Part shown: positions 35,918-46,690 of the stretch, piece by piece | Layout of the letters: every line of letters begins with the position of its first letter | How positions within the stretch are numbered: position 1 is the stretch's first letter | Assembly: GCA_040954595.2 (NCBI GenBank) | Contig: CM082585.2 | Location: forward strand, 1,612,001 to 1,676,000 | Length of the DNA stretch: 64,000 bases | Source of the DNA: Balanoglossus misakiensis | Lineage: Eukaryota > Hemichordata | Reading direction: 5' to 3' | The notes under the pieces: generated by a model | Told to the model about the DNA's origin: nothing | Database searches by the model: none | What the model saw: only the letters and a program-made list of their open reading frames with translations | Position numbers and translations under genes: made by a program

Positions 35918-36706
35918 GGCTGCATTCACAAACACCTCTGGAGAGGGGGGGGGGGGGGGGCAGGAGAATTGAGCGGGGGGGGGATTTGAAAAAATTGAAG
36001 GTATGTAAGGGGGGATTTGAAATAATTTAGGGACTGAAAGGGGGGACTTGAAAACTTTGACGACTAAATATTTATTTTGAGTCCACAAAAATGCAGTTTC
36101 GCGCCCTTTATTTTACACCCCCTCCCACACCCACCCCCCTCCATTCATCAACACCTTTCAATCATTAACTGGTTTATCTAGTGTCCCATGTCAGGGGACT
36201 TGCCCCCACCCCATGATAACTTTGAGCGGCGACGGTTAAATTTATCCTCCCCAACATACTGGTAGTTGAGTTAATTTGCTTTTGCCGGGTTCATAAAAAT
36301 GCAGCTTTGAGCTCTGTATTTTATAAAATTTTCTTACGTGGGAGGGGGACACCCCTTCCCACACCCACCCCCTTCAATTCCCGGTTTACAATGTCTCCCA
36401 ACACAGAATACAAATACTTAAAAAATAAAAACCATGTTCAGTTTTAATACCCACTGATGAGGGGAAACATCAGTTTCAAAGTCTTTTCATGGGAGCGCTG
36501 TTTTTCTATTTTACAAGATAGATAAGTGATGTGTTTTGCTCTGTGAAAGAAAATGGGGGGGGGGGATTTTAAAATTTTGGCAGTTCAGAAGGGGGTGGGG
36601 GATTTGAAAATATTTCGGGTTGTGTACAGGGGGGGGCATGTGAAAATTAGCAGTAAAAAAATTGAATTCTCCCCCCCCCCATCCAGAGGTGTTTGTGAAT
36701 GGAGCC
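35918..36706. mobile_element. PIF/Harbinger-like MITE with poly-G-rich ends
   Basis: The 789-bp element has inverted ends starting GGCT[G/C]CATTCACAAACACC and followed by long G runs. It is flanked by TAA at 35915-35917 and 36707-36709. The homologous sequence in duplication copy 2 (43211-43225) has a single TAA and no element, which confirms the insertion and its 3-bp target duplication. A TAA/TTA target is the hallmark of PIF/Harbinger. The interior is non-coding and rich in homopurine and homopyrimidine runs. Confidence 0.8.
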
Positions 36707-37137
36707 TAAGCTAAAGCTAAAGTGATAATGGGTCATAACAGACAAAATAACAAAATGTGAAAAACATTTAATGAGTTTAATATGCTAACTACGGAGACAG
36801 ACATGTTTGACCAAAGCATGAAATACACAAAATGTATCATTTCTTCCACCTCTTACTACAGTGGGTTGTAGACTTTTCGCCCAGAATGCAATGTGATTTG
36901 ACCCCCTAGCGCAAAGTGAAAACCTATTTAAGGCAGCCAGAATTTTCTGCATAGTATGACGGAAACATTTGTAAAGTCATGGCTAGCGTGGGCTGGTAAG
37001 TTTATATGGGGCTCTCCATGATAACCAGTTGTGGCTTACCACCACCATAATTTTGAAAGGGCGACTTCACTATTTGATGGGAAAAGGTAGCCTTTACAAA
37101 CAAGCTATGGAGCATGTATACAGCAAGTTGTGCTTAC

Positions 37138-37210
37138 CGGAAAGCGGTCTTGGATCAGGCCTAGGTATTCTCTTCCTCCTCCGGCATACGTTGAAATGCT
37201 GTGTTTAAGA
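37138..37210 (-). other. Exon-like unit B, copy 1
   Basis: On the minus strand a TTTGATTCACAG acceptor precedes 73 nt that end at a GTAAGCA donor. One frame is open throughout: one leading base, then LKHSISTYAGGG and on to QDRFP. The counterpart at 43872-43944 differs at one position, a silent change in this frame. No protein family is recognised. It could be an exon of a protein-coding or non-coding transcript, or a repeat with chance splice signals. Confidence 0.35.
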
Positions 37211-38387
37211 CTGTGAATCAAATATATGCTTATCAATTAGTAACCAATCAACCTTGCTTTAGAATTATTTGGGCCATACTAATTAGTGAAAATATGCAAA
37301 ACATGGTATAATATAGGGTCAGACTGTGCTGCGATAATGTACGTGGAATACGAATCAGAGAAATCTGTAACAGCGATCTTGAAACTCCATTTACATCAGT
37401 ACTGCAGTAAAGTGGTCCACATGGGTATACCACAAACATGGCAGTTAGGTGACAAGTGAAACTGACATCATATCTGTAAACGACAGGTGTACACACACTT
37501 TGACATCTACGTAACACTGTACAATGATTTCTTAATGTTTGTTGTGAAAATGAAACTTACATTTGATCCACCTCACTTTTCATACAACTGATTAGCGCAA
37601 GAATGTAAATTGTTGGCAATTATAAAACATTTATTTTACTATAGAAAAGTAAGCCTTTACATTTAAACTTTGAATATCAGTATACTAAAATGTTTCAAAC
37701 GTGGCTGTCAGTATATCTCATGGCATGGTGGCAGAAGTACATGTTGTTACCAGGGAAGACACATTGAACATAGACAAGCGCACTAGTCGCTTGGTGATTT
37801 TTCATCTAGATTCTCAAAACTTTCTGTGCATTTGGTAGCTTTGAGCAAGTTTCTGGTACTGAGCTGAGTTTCGAATTTGGAACTGGGCTGCTTTGGCTTT
37901 GATTACCATGGGCCAATATGATCTTATGCACACATTTTTGAAAAAAACTCCAGCCTGTTTGTGTCGTGATCTATATTTTTCTTTGTGGCCTAAGGTATTG
38001 TTTTATTTCACTATAAACAACATTACTTTCCTTCATGTGTCTATATATAATAATAGATCTCTTAGCCAGTTTGATGAAGCATAGTGTTGGACTAGCACAC
38101 TTTCAGCCAAAATTACGGTATCTCCCCGTGTATTGGTATGGGAGTAATTTCTAGCTATATGGTTAAGGAAATGCATCCAAATTTAATTTATGCTTCACAT
38201 GAAGATTTGAACTTGACCATTTAATTCATGTCATCACGATCATATCACAGGCAATCGAGGCTAGAATTCGAAGGAAAAAAGTATTGATAACTGGAAGGTG
38301 TAAATTAGTTCGTAGACATACATTGTTTCCTATTGTTTCGGTTGTGCCACGCCCGATAAAAGCAAATATACAGCAAGTCATGCTTAC

Positions 38388-38462
38388 CATTGAGCGGTCT
38401 TAAACTCGCCCCAGACGAGGAAGAGAATCCCGAGTTGAAATGCAGACAATTTCAGGCAGCAT
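38388..38462 (-). other. Exon-like unit A, copy 1
   Basis: On the minus strand the same TTTGATTCACAG acceptor precedes 75 nt ending at a GTAAGCA donor. The open frame has one leading base, 24 codons (CCLKLSAFQLGILFLVWGEF, then KTAQ) and two trailing bases. It would join in frame to unit B, which starts with one base. The hydrophobic stretch looks signal- or membrane-like. The counterpart at 44872-44946 differs at four positions, three silent. An upstream start exon is not established. Confidence 0.35.
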
Positions 38463-38979
38463 CTGTGAATCAAATAGATATAGAAGTTAGTAACCAGTCA
38501 TAGTAGCTCTAAGTTGGGTGTAAAAGTCTAAGTTGGGTGTACTAACTCTCCTTGTTAACAGTAACTTTCAAAGAAACTGAGCAATTGGTTAAAAAGATTT
38601 GCTATCCAAAAACAAAGAAATTTACAACAAACTACCTAAATATTGACAACCAGAATTTAATCAAAGTTGCACATACATGTACATGTGTTATGAAATTGTT
38701 AACTAACTTCCAAAGCAATCAGGAACCAGATATTAACTGAATATGCTCACGTGCAGTACTGTGATTGGTTGACAGAATAACAAGATTAGAAAAACCAGTT
38801 TTAAACCATTTTGGTTTATAGTGTATATGGTGTAAGGGTTGTGTGTTGCACCATTGTGAAATGTAAACATGTTTGTGGAATTGTTGCCTTGTCAATTTTT
38901 GTAAGGGGTTATGAGTCATGTACCCCATCCTGAACTGCATAAAAATAATAAGTCTATGGAATTCTAAAACTCTTTGATC

Positions 38980-39830
38980 AAAAATGGCAAGAAATATACC
39001 AAAAAGTATGAATATTTCACCAGATTTCAACAAATCTGATTTCTGTTCATGCCTAAGAACCTCTTTAACAAGTTTCAATAAGGAAGACATTTTGGCAAAC
39101 AACAGGAAATTCAGACAAATCTGACTGATATCACATATATGAATTCCCATTCAAAGTTTCCAACCAATTGGACTTGTGGTATTACCGAAGACTATTTGGC
39201 CAAACCCTGCAGAAATTCCCAAAAAATACAATTATGCAAATTTCATTACAATTTGATCATATCTGACTGAGATCACCCCTAGAAACCCAAATACAAAGTA
39301 TCAAAACAATTGCACCTACATTTCACAGGATTGGATTTTTTGGCAAAAACAGGAAATATTGCCCAAAAATGCATTTTTGCAAATTTCACCACCGTTTGCA
39401 CAAATGTGATTCAGGTAAGCCCTATGAACCTCCATACCAAGTTTCCAATCAATTGGACATGTAATTTCAGAGAAATTTTTTTTTAACAAAACTGCAGAAA
39501 ATTCCCCAAAAAATTCATAAAAAATAGGAAACGCCAGATACTGACTCCACCTGAACAAAATCATACTAGGTCTTCCCAAAGTACTTGCACACCAATGCAC
39601 GCCAATTTTTAACTTAATCTGATCCGCTGTTATTAAGTTTTTCAATTTTGACTATTTGAACATTTTTCCAGTTAATACCAGTATGCATTTTTTCGCAATA
39701 ACAATTTCTATGTACACACTAAATATCAGTAGTTTCAAGTTTTTGATGTTGATGGACATACACATACATACATCAATACATTAAGACGAAACTAATCCAT
39801 TCACAAAATACATAATTCTGTATGAGGCAC
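38980..39830. repeat. Degenerate modular repeats
   Basis: Three or more diverged modules of about 130-150 bp containing ATGCAAATTTCAC, CCAACCAATTGGACTTG and AACAGGAAAT phrases, ending in a GGACATACACATACATAC tail. The preceding 38520-38980 shows no gene. Confidence 0.55.
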
Positions 39831-40925
39831 ACATACAGACATACATAGCCGACGGACACCAACTTATGCTATAAGCTGACATTTATATACATGTTAGCCA
39901 AAAACCAAAATCAACCTCAAAATAGACATTAAAATATATTGCACCACCATGAGAAGACAAATTCATTTTTTGACAAATTTTCTGGGGCGTCATTGATATA
40001 GCATGGCATATTGTCAAAGTACGTAGGCTCTGTGATAAGATTCCATACACACAAAATGGTAACCTTGGAAGTCCAGCTGACGTAGTTATGCAATGGCGTC
40101 TCGTGTATTCCGTCGCCAAAAAATCATCGTAAACTAATTGATAGTCGGGGTCACAATTCAAGACGACTTTCTCTAAATTCTTTATGAATGGATTAAATCG
40201 AAATCGAAATGTTGACGTATGACATACGGAATGAGATCTGAACAGACATTCAATGTTATCATTCTCGCTCGATCACATATTGGGTAGGCCATCTAGCAAT
40301 CGCTATATAGTATTGGCGATAACAGACTGTCTATAAACACACAAAACGGATTTTACTGTTGAGTGTGATCAACCGCCATGTTATTTTTCTCTGAACAATA
40401 GACAAATAGAAAGCCTGGTGACATTTTGAGATTGACTGCGTGAGGACCACAATATGCGTGAATCATTTACGGTTTGTCTTGATGAATGGGTCACGTCATA
40501 GTCATAACGCGGATTCGGCTGCACGCCAACTATCCGCCATATTGTCTCCACTAACTTACTCGTAAGTAGTTTCAAACTTCATTTGAAAAGAGTATTCGTC
40601 TGACGGTCCTGTAGATTAACAATTTACGCTCTATGAAGCAACTAAACAACGTTAGCTTCCTTGTGGATTCACGTAGGGAAGTTATTCGTAACGACGGGTA
40701 CAGCGTCTGAGCATGGACAGAACCACGGCAATATCGCCAGGAATGTCTCATTTCACAGCGCCCTCAAACAGTCGATCTCCTCAAATTATCGTTTCCACTG
40801 GTCATATATGCAGCATTAACGAAAGCTCTCATAGACAACCATGTAATAGAAAAATTAAAACTTTAATAACTTCATTAATATCAAAGCCACACCCACCAAA
40901 ACCTTTTCAGTTCTTGCCATATGAT
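39831..40925. other. No supported gene
   Basis: Only short frames without recognisable domains, for example 40713-40931 on the plus strand. No clear repeat structure was seen. Confidence 0.5.
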
Positions 40926-41055
40926 ATCTGAACCTGTGTACTAAATTTGGTTGAAATCGGTTCAGCGGTTCTTGAGATATCGGGTATACAGACAGACACA
41001 CACATACACAGACATCGCTAAACTATAAGCTCACGTGATTTTCAGGTGAGCTAAA
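40926..41055. repeat. Hairpin-ended dispersed repeat tail
   Basis: A segment with GGTTGAAATCGGTTCAGCGG and an ACAGACAGACACACACATAC tract ends in a hairpin, AGCTCACGTGATTTTCAGG followed by TGAGCT. It has the same architecture as the hairpin-ended modules nearby (tail of short repeats, then hairpin), but the hairpin sequence differs. Confidence 0.5.
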
Positions 41056-43871
41056 AATTGGGTTACCCCTAGGAATATTCCTACCATATTTCAAAGCCAT
41101 CAAAAAAGCAGTTTCAAAGAAAAACACATTTGTTCAAAAGTGGCAAAAACACAAATATGCAAACATCTCTATAATTGTACACCATCTTACTTCAATCACT
41201 ACAAGGAACATTCCTGCCAAAATTCAAAGCAATCTGACAAGGGTTTGAACGGTTTAACAGAAAACAGTTTTTGACAAAGATTGCAAAAAATATCCCCAAT
41301 AACACAAGCACGCAGTTTTAACCATTTTTATGACATCTTCCTTGGGTTACCCCTGGGAATCTGCCTACCAAATTGCAAAGCATTCTGACCATAATTGGCA
41401 AAATTGCTCAAAATTATAAATATGCCTATTTTACAACAATCTGAACAAAAAATATGGTAACTCGGACCACCCATAGGAAGCTTCATACTAAATTTCGAAG
41501 GAGTCGGACTATCGCTTTCAGAAGTGAAGATTTTTTTTTACCAATAATGTGGAAAAAGACAAAAAAAATTAATAAACATTAGAAAATTCATAATATTAGC
41601 TCACAACATACAGGACTGTATGGGGTTCATTGACATGCCAATCTGACCAGTGGTTGTCAAGTTTCTGACTTTTGACCAATTTCACATTTACACAGGTAAT
41701 ATTTTGGCAATGACAATTTCATTTGAACAAAATCCCATCTACAGCCCCGCCTGCATCTACACACTAAATATGGAAGTGATATGCCCAGCGGTTTTCATCC
41801 ATTCACTCATACATACAAATGCAACTGATTCCATAAGGTCCCAATCGTATATATGTACATAAACCAAATGGGACCTAAAAATTGCTCCAAAATTATAAAT
41901 ACGCAATTTTTGGCAACAATTTAAACAAAACTATGGTTGGTAACTCAGATCACCTATGAAGCTTCATAATAAATTTCAAACAAGTCAGCTGATCAATTCC
42001 AGAAAAGTAGGTTTTTACCGACAATGTGGAAAGAGAAAAAAAAATGCTTAAAAATAGAAAATTCACATTATTAGCTCACAACATGTAGAATTGTGAGAGG
42101 ATACCATAAGGTACATGCATACCAATTATCAATTTTGAAAGCAATTTGCCCAGTAGTTGTTGAGTTCCCAAGTTTTGACGAATTTGACACTTTCCCAGCT
42201 AATTTGCATATTTTGGCAATGACAACTTCACTGAGACAAACTCCCATCTACTGCCCTGTCTGCACATTAAATATCAAGGTGAAATGCCAGTAGTTTCCAA
42301 ATGTTTGATGTTGATGGACATACAAACATCCATACATACAGGTGCAACTGATCCCGTAAGGTACCATGGTATAAATACATATACCAAATGGGACCTAATA
42401 ATTCTGATAAAATGCGTACATACGTACATACATACAAGTCAGCAATAAGGAGACGGGATAGTGGGCTGGCACTGAGTGTCTATTTCTATTGCAAATTATA
42501 AACATGCAGCAAGTGTAAAAACCACATGTACCTTCAACGTCCTTGGACAACACATTTTTGTAACTTTCCCAGATCAATGGCTAATATTACTTGCCAAAGG
42601 CGACTAGAATTTTGAGGGCCTGATGCAAGTCTGATACATGTACTTCATGATTTAGAGATATGATGAAAATCCTGTCAACCGAATTACAGGGAAATCAGAT
42701 TTTCCATGTAAAATCATATCACCCAAAAGTGTCAAAAATAATTTTGAAACAAAAAGTCTACTCAAAATCATACCAAAATTTAAATGTTAATGCAGTACGT
42801 TAGGCAAGCAATTTGAGAATGAAGAAACTTACAAAATAATTTATAAATTGTAAATAATTTACAAATGCCGCACACAAACTTACAATTACTACCATATTAC
42901 TGAACATGTTAAAAGGACATTGTACCAGCAGAGACATTGTGATCGAGCAATCCCCAAGATATACATGACATGGTCTAATTACAAATATTGAATATGTAAA
43001 ATATGTACACAACACTTCCAGTCTTACAGTACAGTCAGCTGCTTGTGAACAATAGTCATGTAGCTATTTCATCAAATTTACAGCCCAAGTCTTGCCTATA
43101 CAATTCTCCCTACTTTAAACACGTTTTAAGCTACCCTAAATGAGTGATGAAAATCTCATACGGTCGATAATTTCAAGATGGCCGATTTTTGCCATGTTAA
43201 AGAAATGGGAGTTCATAAGCTAAAATGATGATGGGTCATTCTTGAACTTTTTAACAGAAAAAATAGCAAAAGTGAAAAAAAGTTTAATATGCTAACTACC
43301 GAGACAGAAATGTTTGACCGAAGGAAGTCATGAAATACAGTAAACATATCATTTCTTCTATCTCTTACTACAGTTGGTTATGGACTTTCCGCCCAGAATG
43401 CAATGAGATTTGACACCTAGCGCAAAGTGAAAAACCTATTTAAGGCAGCCAGAATTTTCTGCATAGTATGACGGAAACATTTGTAAAGTCATGGCTAGCA
43501 TGGGTTGGCAGGTTTATGGGACCCGCTCAGGTTCCCTCGAATAACACATAATGCATGATTGGTGACTGATTATTGTTTATTTGTTGATTTTGTCACATTT
43601 TCAGAAAAATCCCTATCAATCAGTCATATTTGTTTGGCCTTGCTATACAGCGCAATATGAATCTTGTTGACTGAAATTGTTGAGGATAGTGGTACATAAA
43701 GGTTACCAATTGGAAAATATTAAAATGATTATTAGTGGTGTCCAACTCTTCATGATAACCAGTTGTGGCTTGCCACCACCATAATTTTAAAAGGGTGACT
43801 TCACTATTTGATGGGAAAAGGTAGCATTTACAAACAAGCTATGGAGCATGTATACAGCAAGGTGTGCTTAC

Positions 43872-43944
43872 CGGAAAGCGGTCTTGGATCAGGCCTAAGT
43901 ATTCTCTTCCTCCTCCGGCATACGTTGAAATGCTGTGTTTAAGA
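43872..43944 (-). other. Exon-like unit B, copy 2
   Basis: Counterpart of 37138-37210 with the acceptor and donor conserved. One CTA/TTA leucine change is the only difference in the 73 nt. In minus-strand order it follows unit A of copy 2 (44872-44946). Confidence 0.35.
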
Positions 43945-44282
43945 CTGTGAATCAAATATATGCAAATATTAATTAGTAACCAATCAACCTTGCTTTAGAA
44001 TTATGTGGGCCATACAAATTAGTGAAAATATGCAAAACATGGTATAATATAGGGTCAGAAAAAATTTCCAGCCTGTTTGTGTCATGATTTACATTTTTCT
44101 TTCTGGCCTAAAGTATTGTTTTATTTCACTCTAAACAACATTACTTTCCTTCATGCGTCTAATATAATAACAGATCTCTTAGCCAGTTTGATTAAGCATA
44201 GTTTTGGACTAGCACACGTTCAGCCAAAGTTAAAGTATCTCCCTGTGTATTGATATGGGAGTAATTTTAGCTATATGGTTAA

Positions 44283-44629
44283 AGGGACAAAGTCTCTCTG
44301 TCGCTGTCCTTTTTCCATTAATTATGTTTGATACAAGACACTGTTTATGTCAATGTACATTTGGATATATAGTGAATAAATGATCAACCACACAAAACTT
44401 CCATCCCGCTTGTATGATATGAGAGTAAAAACTCGCCCAAAATGAATAAATGGTAAAGAACGATTATTCATTTTGGCGAGTATTTTTACTCTCGTGTCTA
44501 CAAGTGGGACGGAAGTTGTGTGTGGCTGAACGTTCATTCACTATATATCTACATGTAGAATAACAAACGGTGTCTTGTATCAAATATAATTAATGGAAAA
44601 AAGGGCAGCGAGAGAGAGACTTTGTCCCT
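44283..44629. mobile_element. Fold-back MITE flanked by TTAA, with an empty site in the paralogous copy
   Basis: A near-complete palindrome of 347 bp with ends AGGGACAAAGTCTCTCT and their inverse, flanked by TTAA at 44279-44282 and 44630-44633. Copy 1 has the uninterrupted site GGTTAAGGAAATGCATCC at 38161, proving a clean insertion. TTAA fits piggyBac- or Kolobok-type families; a TA target with one extra base per end predicts the same empty site. Confidence 0.85.
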
Positions 44630-44871
44630 TTAAGGAAATGCATCCACATTTATTTTATGCTCCACGTGAAGATTTGAACTTGTGAGTTGTCCATCTAATT
44701 CATGACATCACGATCATATCACAAGCAATCGAGGCCAGAATTCGAAGGGGAAAAAACAGGTACATTGTATTGAAAGCTGGAATATGTAAATTAGTTCGTA
44801 GACATACATTTCTTCCTATTGTTTCGGTTGCAACACCCGATAAAAGCAAATATAAAGCAAGTCATGCTTAC

Positions 44872-44946
44872 CATTGAGCGGTCTTAAACTCGCCCCGGAC
44901 AAGGAAGAGAATCCCGAGTTGAAACGCAGACAGTTTCAGGCAGCAT
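44872..44946 (-). other. Exon-like unit A, copy 2
   Basis: 75 nt with a conserved acceptor and donor on the minus strand. Relative to copy 1 it shows TTG/CTG, GCA/GCG and CTC/CTT silent changes and one Trp/Arg change in the open frame. A possible upstream donor (CTCTG before GTAAGC) lies at 45805-45810, but joining it in phase 2 would create a stop, so the coding status is unresolved. Confidence 0.35.
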
Positions 44947-45149
44947 CTGTGAATCAAATAGACATAGAAGTTAGTAACCAGTCATAGAAGCTCTGCGTGG
45001 CAGGGCTGCGTGTTAACGGCTATACCATAGCTCCCACTGGTAGCTTATAACAGTCTCAATGGTGCCAAAAATCTCCCCAACAACAAAACCAACCCTGGTC
45101 AGTTTATTCGCTATCGCTTTGCCTTAAAAGTTATACTGTAGTGTGTTAC

Positions 45150-45564
45150 CACAGGGGGCTCCTCCCTCCGCGATTTTATTGTTTGTTTGTTGTTGTTGAT
45201 TGGCATAATAAACAAATACATATTTCATTATTAATAAATATGGTTTGTTGACATGTAAGTGTTAGGGTATATTCAACAGTTAGGGTTACTGTTGGCATTT
45301 TTTTCGATCCACGGCCCCGGGCATCACTAAGCCACAGGGGGTGGGGGGGGGGGGGTTTGGGGGGGTGATGCCGGCCATGGATCGAAAAAATGCCAACACT
45401 AATTCTAACCGTTGAATATACCATAACCTGTCAAATATACCCTAATAACCTAACCCTTACATGTCAACAAACCATATTTATTAATAAAGAAATATGTATT
45501 TGTTTATTATGCCAATCAACAACAACAAACAAACAATAAAATCGCCTAGGGAGAGCCCCCTGTG
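45150..45564. mobile_element. Fold-back element with 7-bp target duplication
   Basis: A 415-bp palindrome with arms of roughly 150-170 bp. Both ends start CACAGGGGGCTC and it is flanked by GTGTTAC at 45143-45149 and 45565-45571. The centre holds a G-rich run. The TTTTATTGTTTGTTTG and AAATATGGTTTGTTGACATG blocks occur in both arms. Like the element at 19325 it starts with CAC and has a 7-bp duplication. Confidence 0.85.
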
Positions 45565-45824
45565 GTGTTACGGTACCACCTGCTCCACAATAACAAAGCT
45601 GACTCGAGCCAACGAACGACGTACAATTTACTCGCACGGTGTAATATAACGCACAAATTCCATGCGACTGTGAGTTTACTGTTTGGTGCTGTAACGCTTC
45701 CCAAAGTCAGAATTTCGATGTTGGGGGGACCCTCTCGCCCTACCACGACCAGTTTTTGCTAGAAGGAGTGTACATGTACTTGTAAAATAACATTAAATGC
45801 CATGCTTACCAGAGAAACGACATC

Positions 45825-45861
45825 ATCAAGCATGGAGGCGACCGGGACCTCCATGCTTGAT
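45825..45861. repeat. Short perfect hairpin
   Basis: ATCAAGCATGGAGG and its exact inverse are separated by 9 bases, next to a minus-strand splice-donor-like sequence at 45805-45810. Role unknown. Confidence 0.6.
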
Positions 45862-45864
45862 GAA

Positions 45865-46419
45865 CGTCAAAGCTGCAATGATTTTTCAAATGCAATGGTC
45901 AGCGGTACGAGAACGAGGCACCAGCTGTGCGTCAATTATGCAACTTACTTACTACTCAATCAGAATCCTGCTTCAACATGACGTAACACTAATTAGTCAA
46001 AGAATGCAATGCAACGTATGTGTGCGGGTGGAGAATGCGCCTCACGTCAATGCAGACACACCAGACACACACACTGAAATGCAAATTGAGGAATTATGTC
46101 ACGGTGTTCTTTGGAAGTGCGAATGAATAAAATATTTCGTTTTCTTCAGTGTTTTTGTACTACAAAAAAAATTGCTAAAAAACGACTAGCAAGCGCTTAT
46201 GCAATGAAATACAAATAAATATAATTATCGCCAATTGGAAATGGAACGTCAATCCGCATTTGTCAAAAAATAACAGAAAAGACAAAGGAGCTGAGACGTC
46301 CTGAAATAAAAGGAATGACCTCTCTGTTCTGACCTGTATGAGGAAGCCCTATTGTAATACGCAATATGTCGGATCATGCTACCATCCGCCATTCTGATTG
46401 GACGAGAGATCAATCCATC
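45865..46419. other. No supported gene
   Basis: A 109-codon plus-strand frame (45797-46126) overlaps the hairpin and shows no recognisable domain. No repeat was identified. Confidence 0.5.
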
Positions 46420-46690
46420 GATACGAAAGTACTCAATAGAGCACTGCTAAAACTGGCCCCTGAACTAATAGCATGCAACAGGGAAAACTTGACTAAATAA
46501 AAAAAAATATAGCTGATAAATTTACGGACGGCCGGTTTATTTTTTAACTGCTCTAATGGAACTGTTGTCACTGTCATGCACGATGCATGTCTTGTCATTG
46601 CGCACTCGTGTTAACATTCATCAGAGCGCCTTTCGATCAATTCGTAACGTTTACATTAGACTCGAGTTCATTTTCGTTATGAAAATGACA
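46420..46690. repeat. Repeat shared with the loop of the large fold-back element
   Basis: TACTCAATAGAGCACTGCTA followed by AAACTGGCCCCTGAACTA occurs here and at about 49973-50010. Diverged similarity continues to the ATTCGTAAC segments near 46645 and 50195. Confidence 0.65.

Larger units (their letters stand above)
32930..38520. repeat. Segmental duplication, copy 1
   Basis: Long, collinear, direct-orientation similarity links this block with about 41060-44990. Shared landmarks include the run at 32940-33060 versus 41125-41250, the hairpin-ended modules at 34190-35220 versus 41400-42395, the block at 35225-35917 versus 42400-43215, and 37890-38510 versus 44060-44990. Copy 1 alone has segments at about 33370-34100, 35918-36706 and 37325-37930. 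Confidence 0.75.
41060..44990. repeat. Segmental duplication, copy 2
   Basis: Direct-orientation counterpart of 32930-38520. It lacks the Harbinger-like element and the 37325-37930 segment. It has its own insertions: a fold-back MITE at 44283-44629 and an unexplained 230-bp stretch at about 43510-43740. Divergence between the copies looks like several percent with small indels (by eye). Confidence 0.75.

Noticed and set aside
36895-37015. Plus-strand first exon with TATTTAA promoter, ATGACGGAAAC start and GTAAGT donor
   Set aside because: The donor is destroyed in the paralogous copy (GGCAGG at about 43508) and the encoded peptide of 14 residues has no support.
32690-42395. Helitron ends (hairpin followed by CTAA) in the modular repeats
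   Set aside because: The CT is part of the hairpin stem rather than 10-12 bases beyond it, and no matching 5' TC end was identified.
45797-46126. 109-codon plus-strand frame
   Set aside because: It runs through a perfect hairpin and has no recognisable domain or codon pattern.
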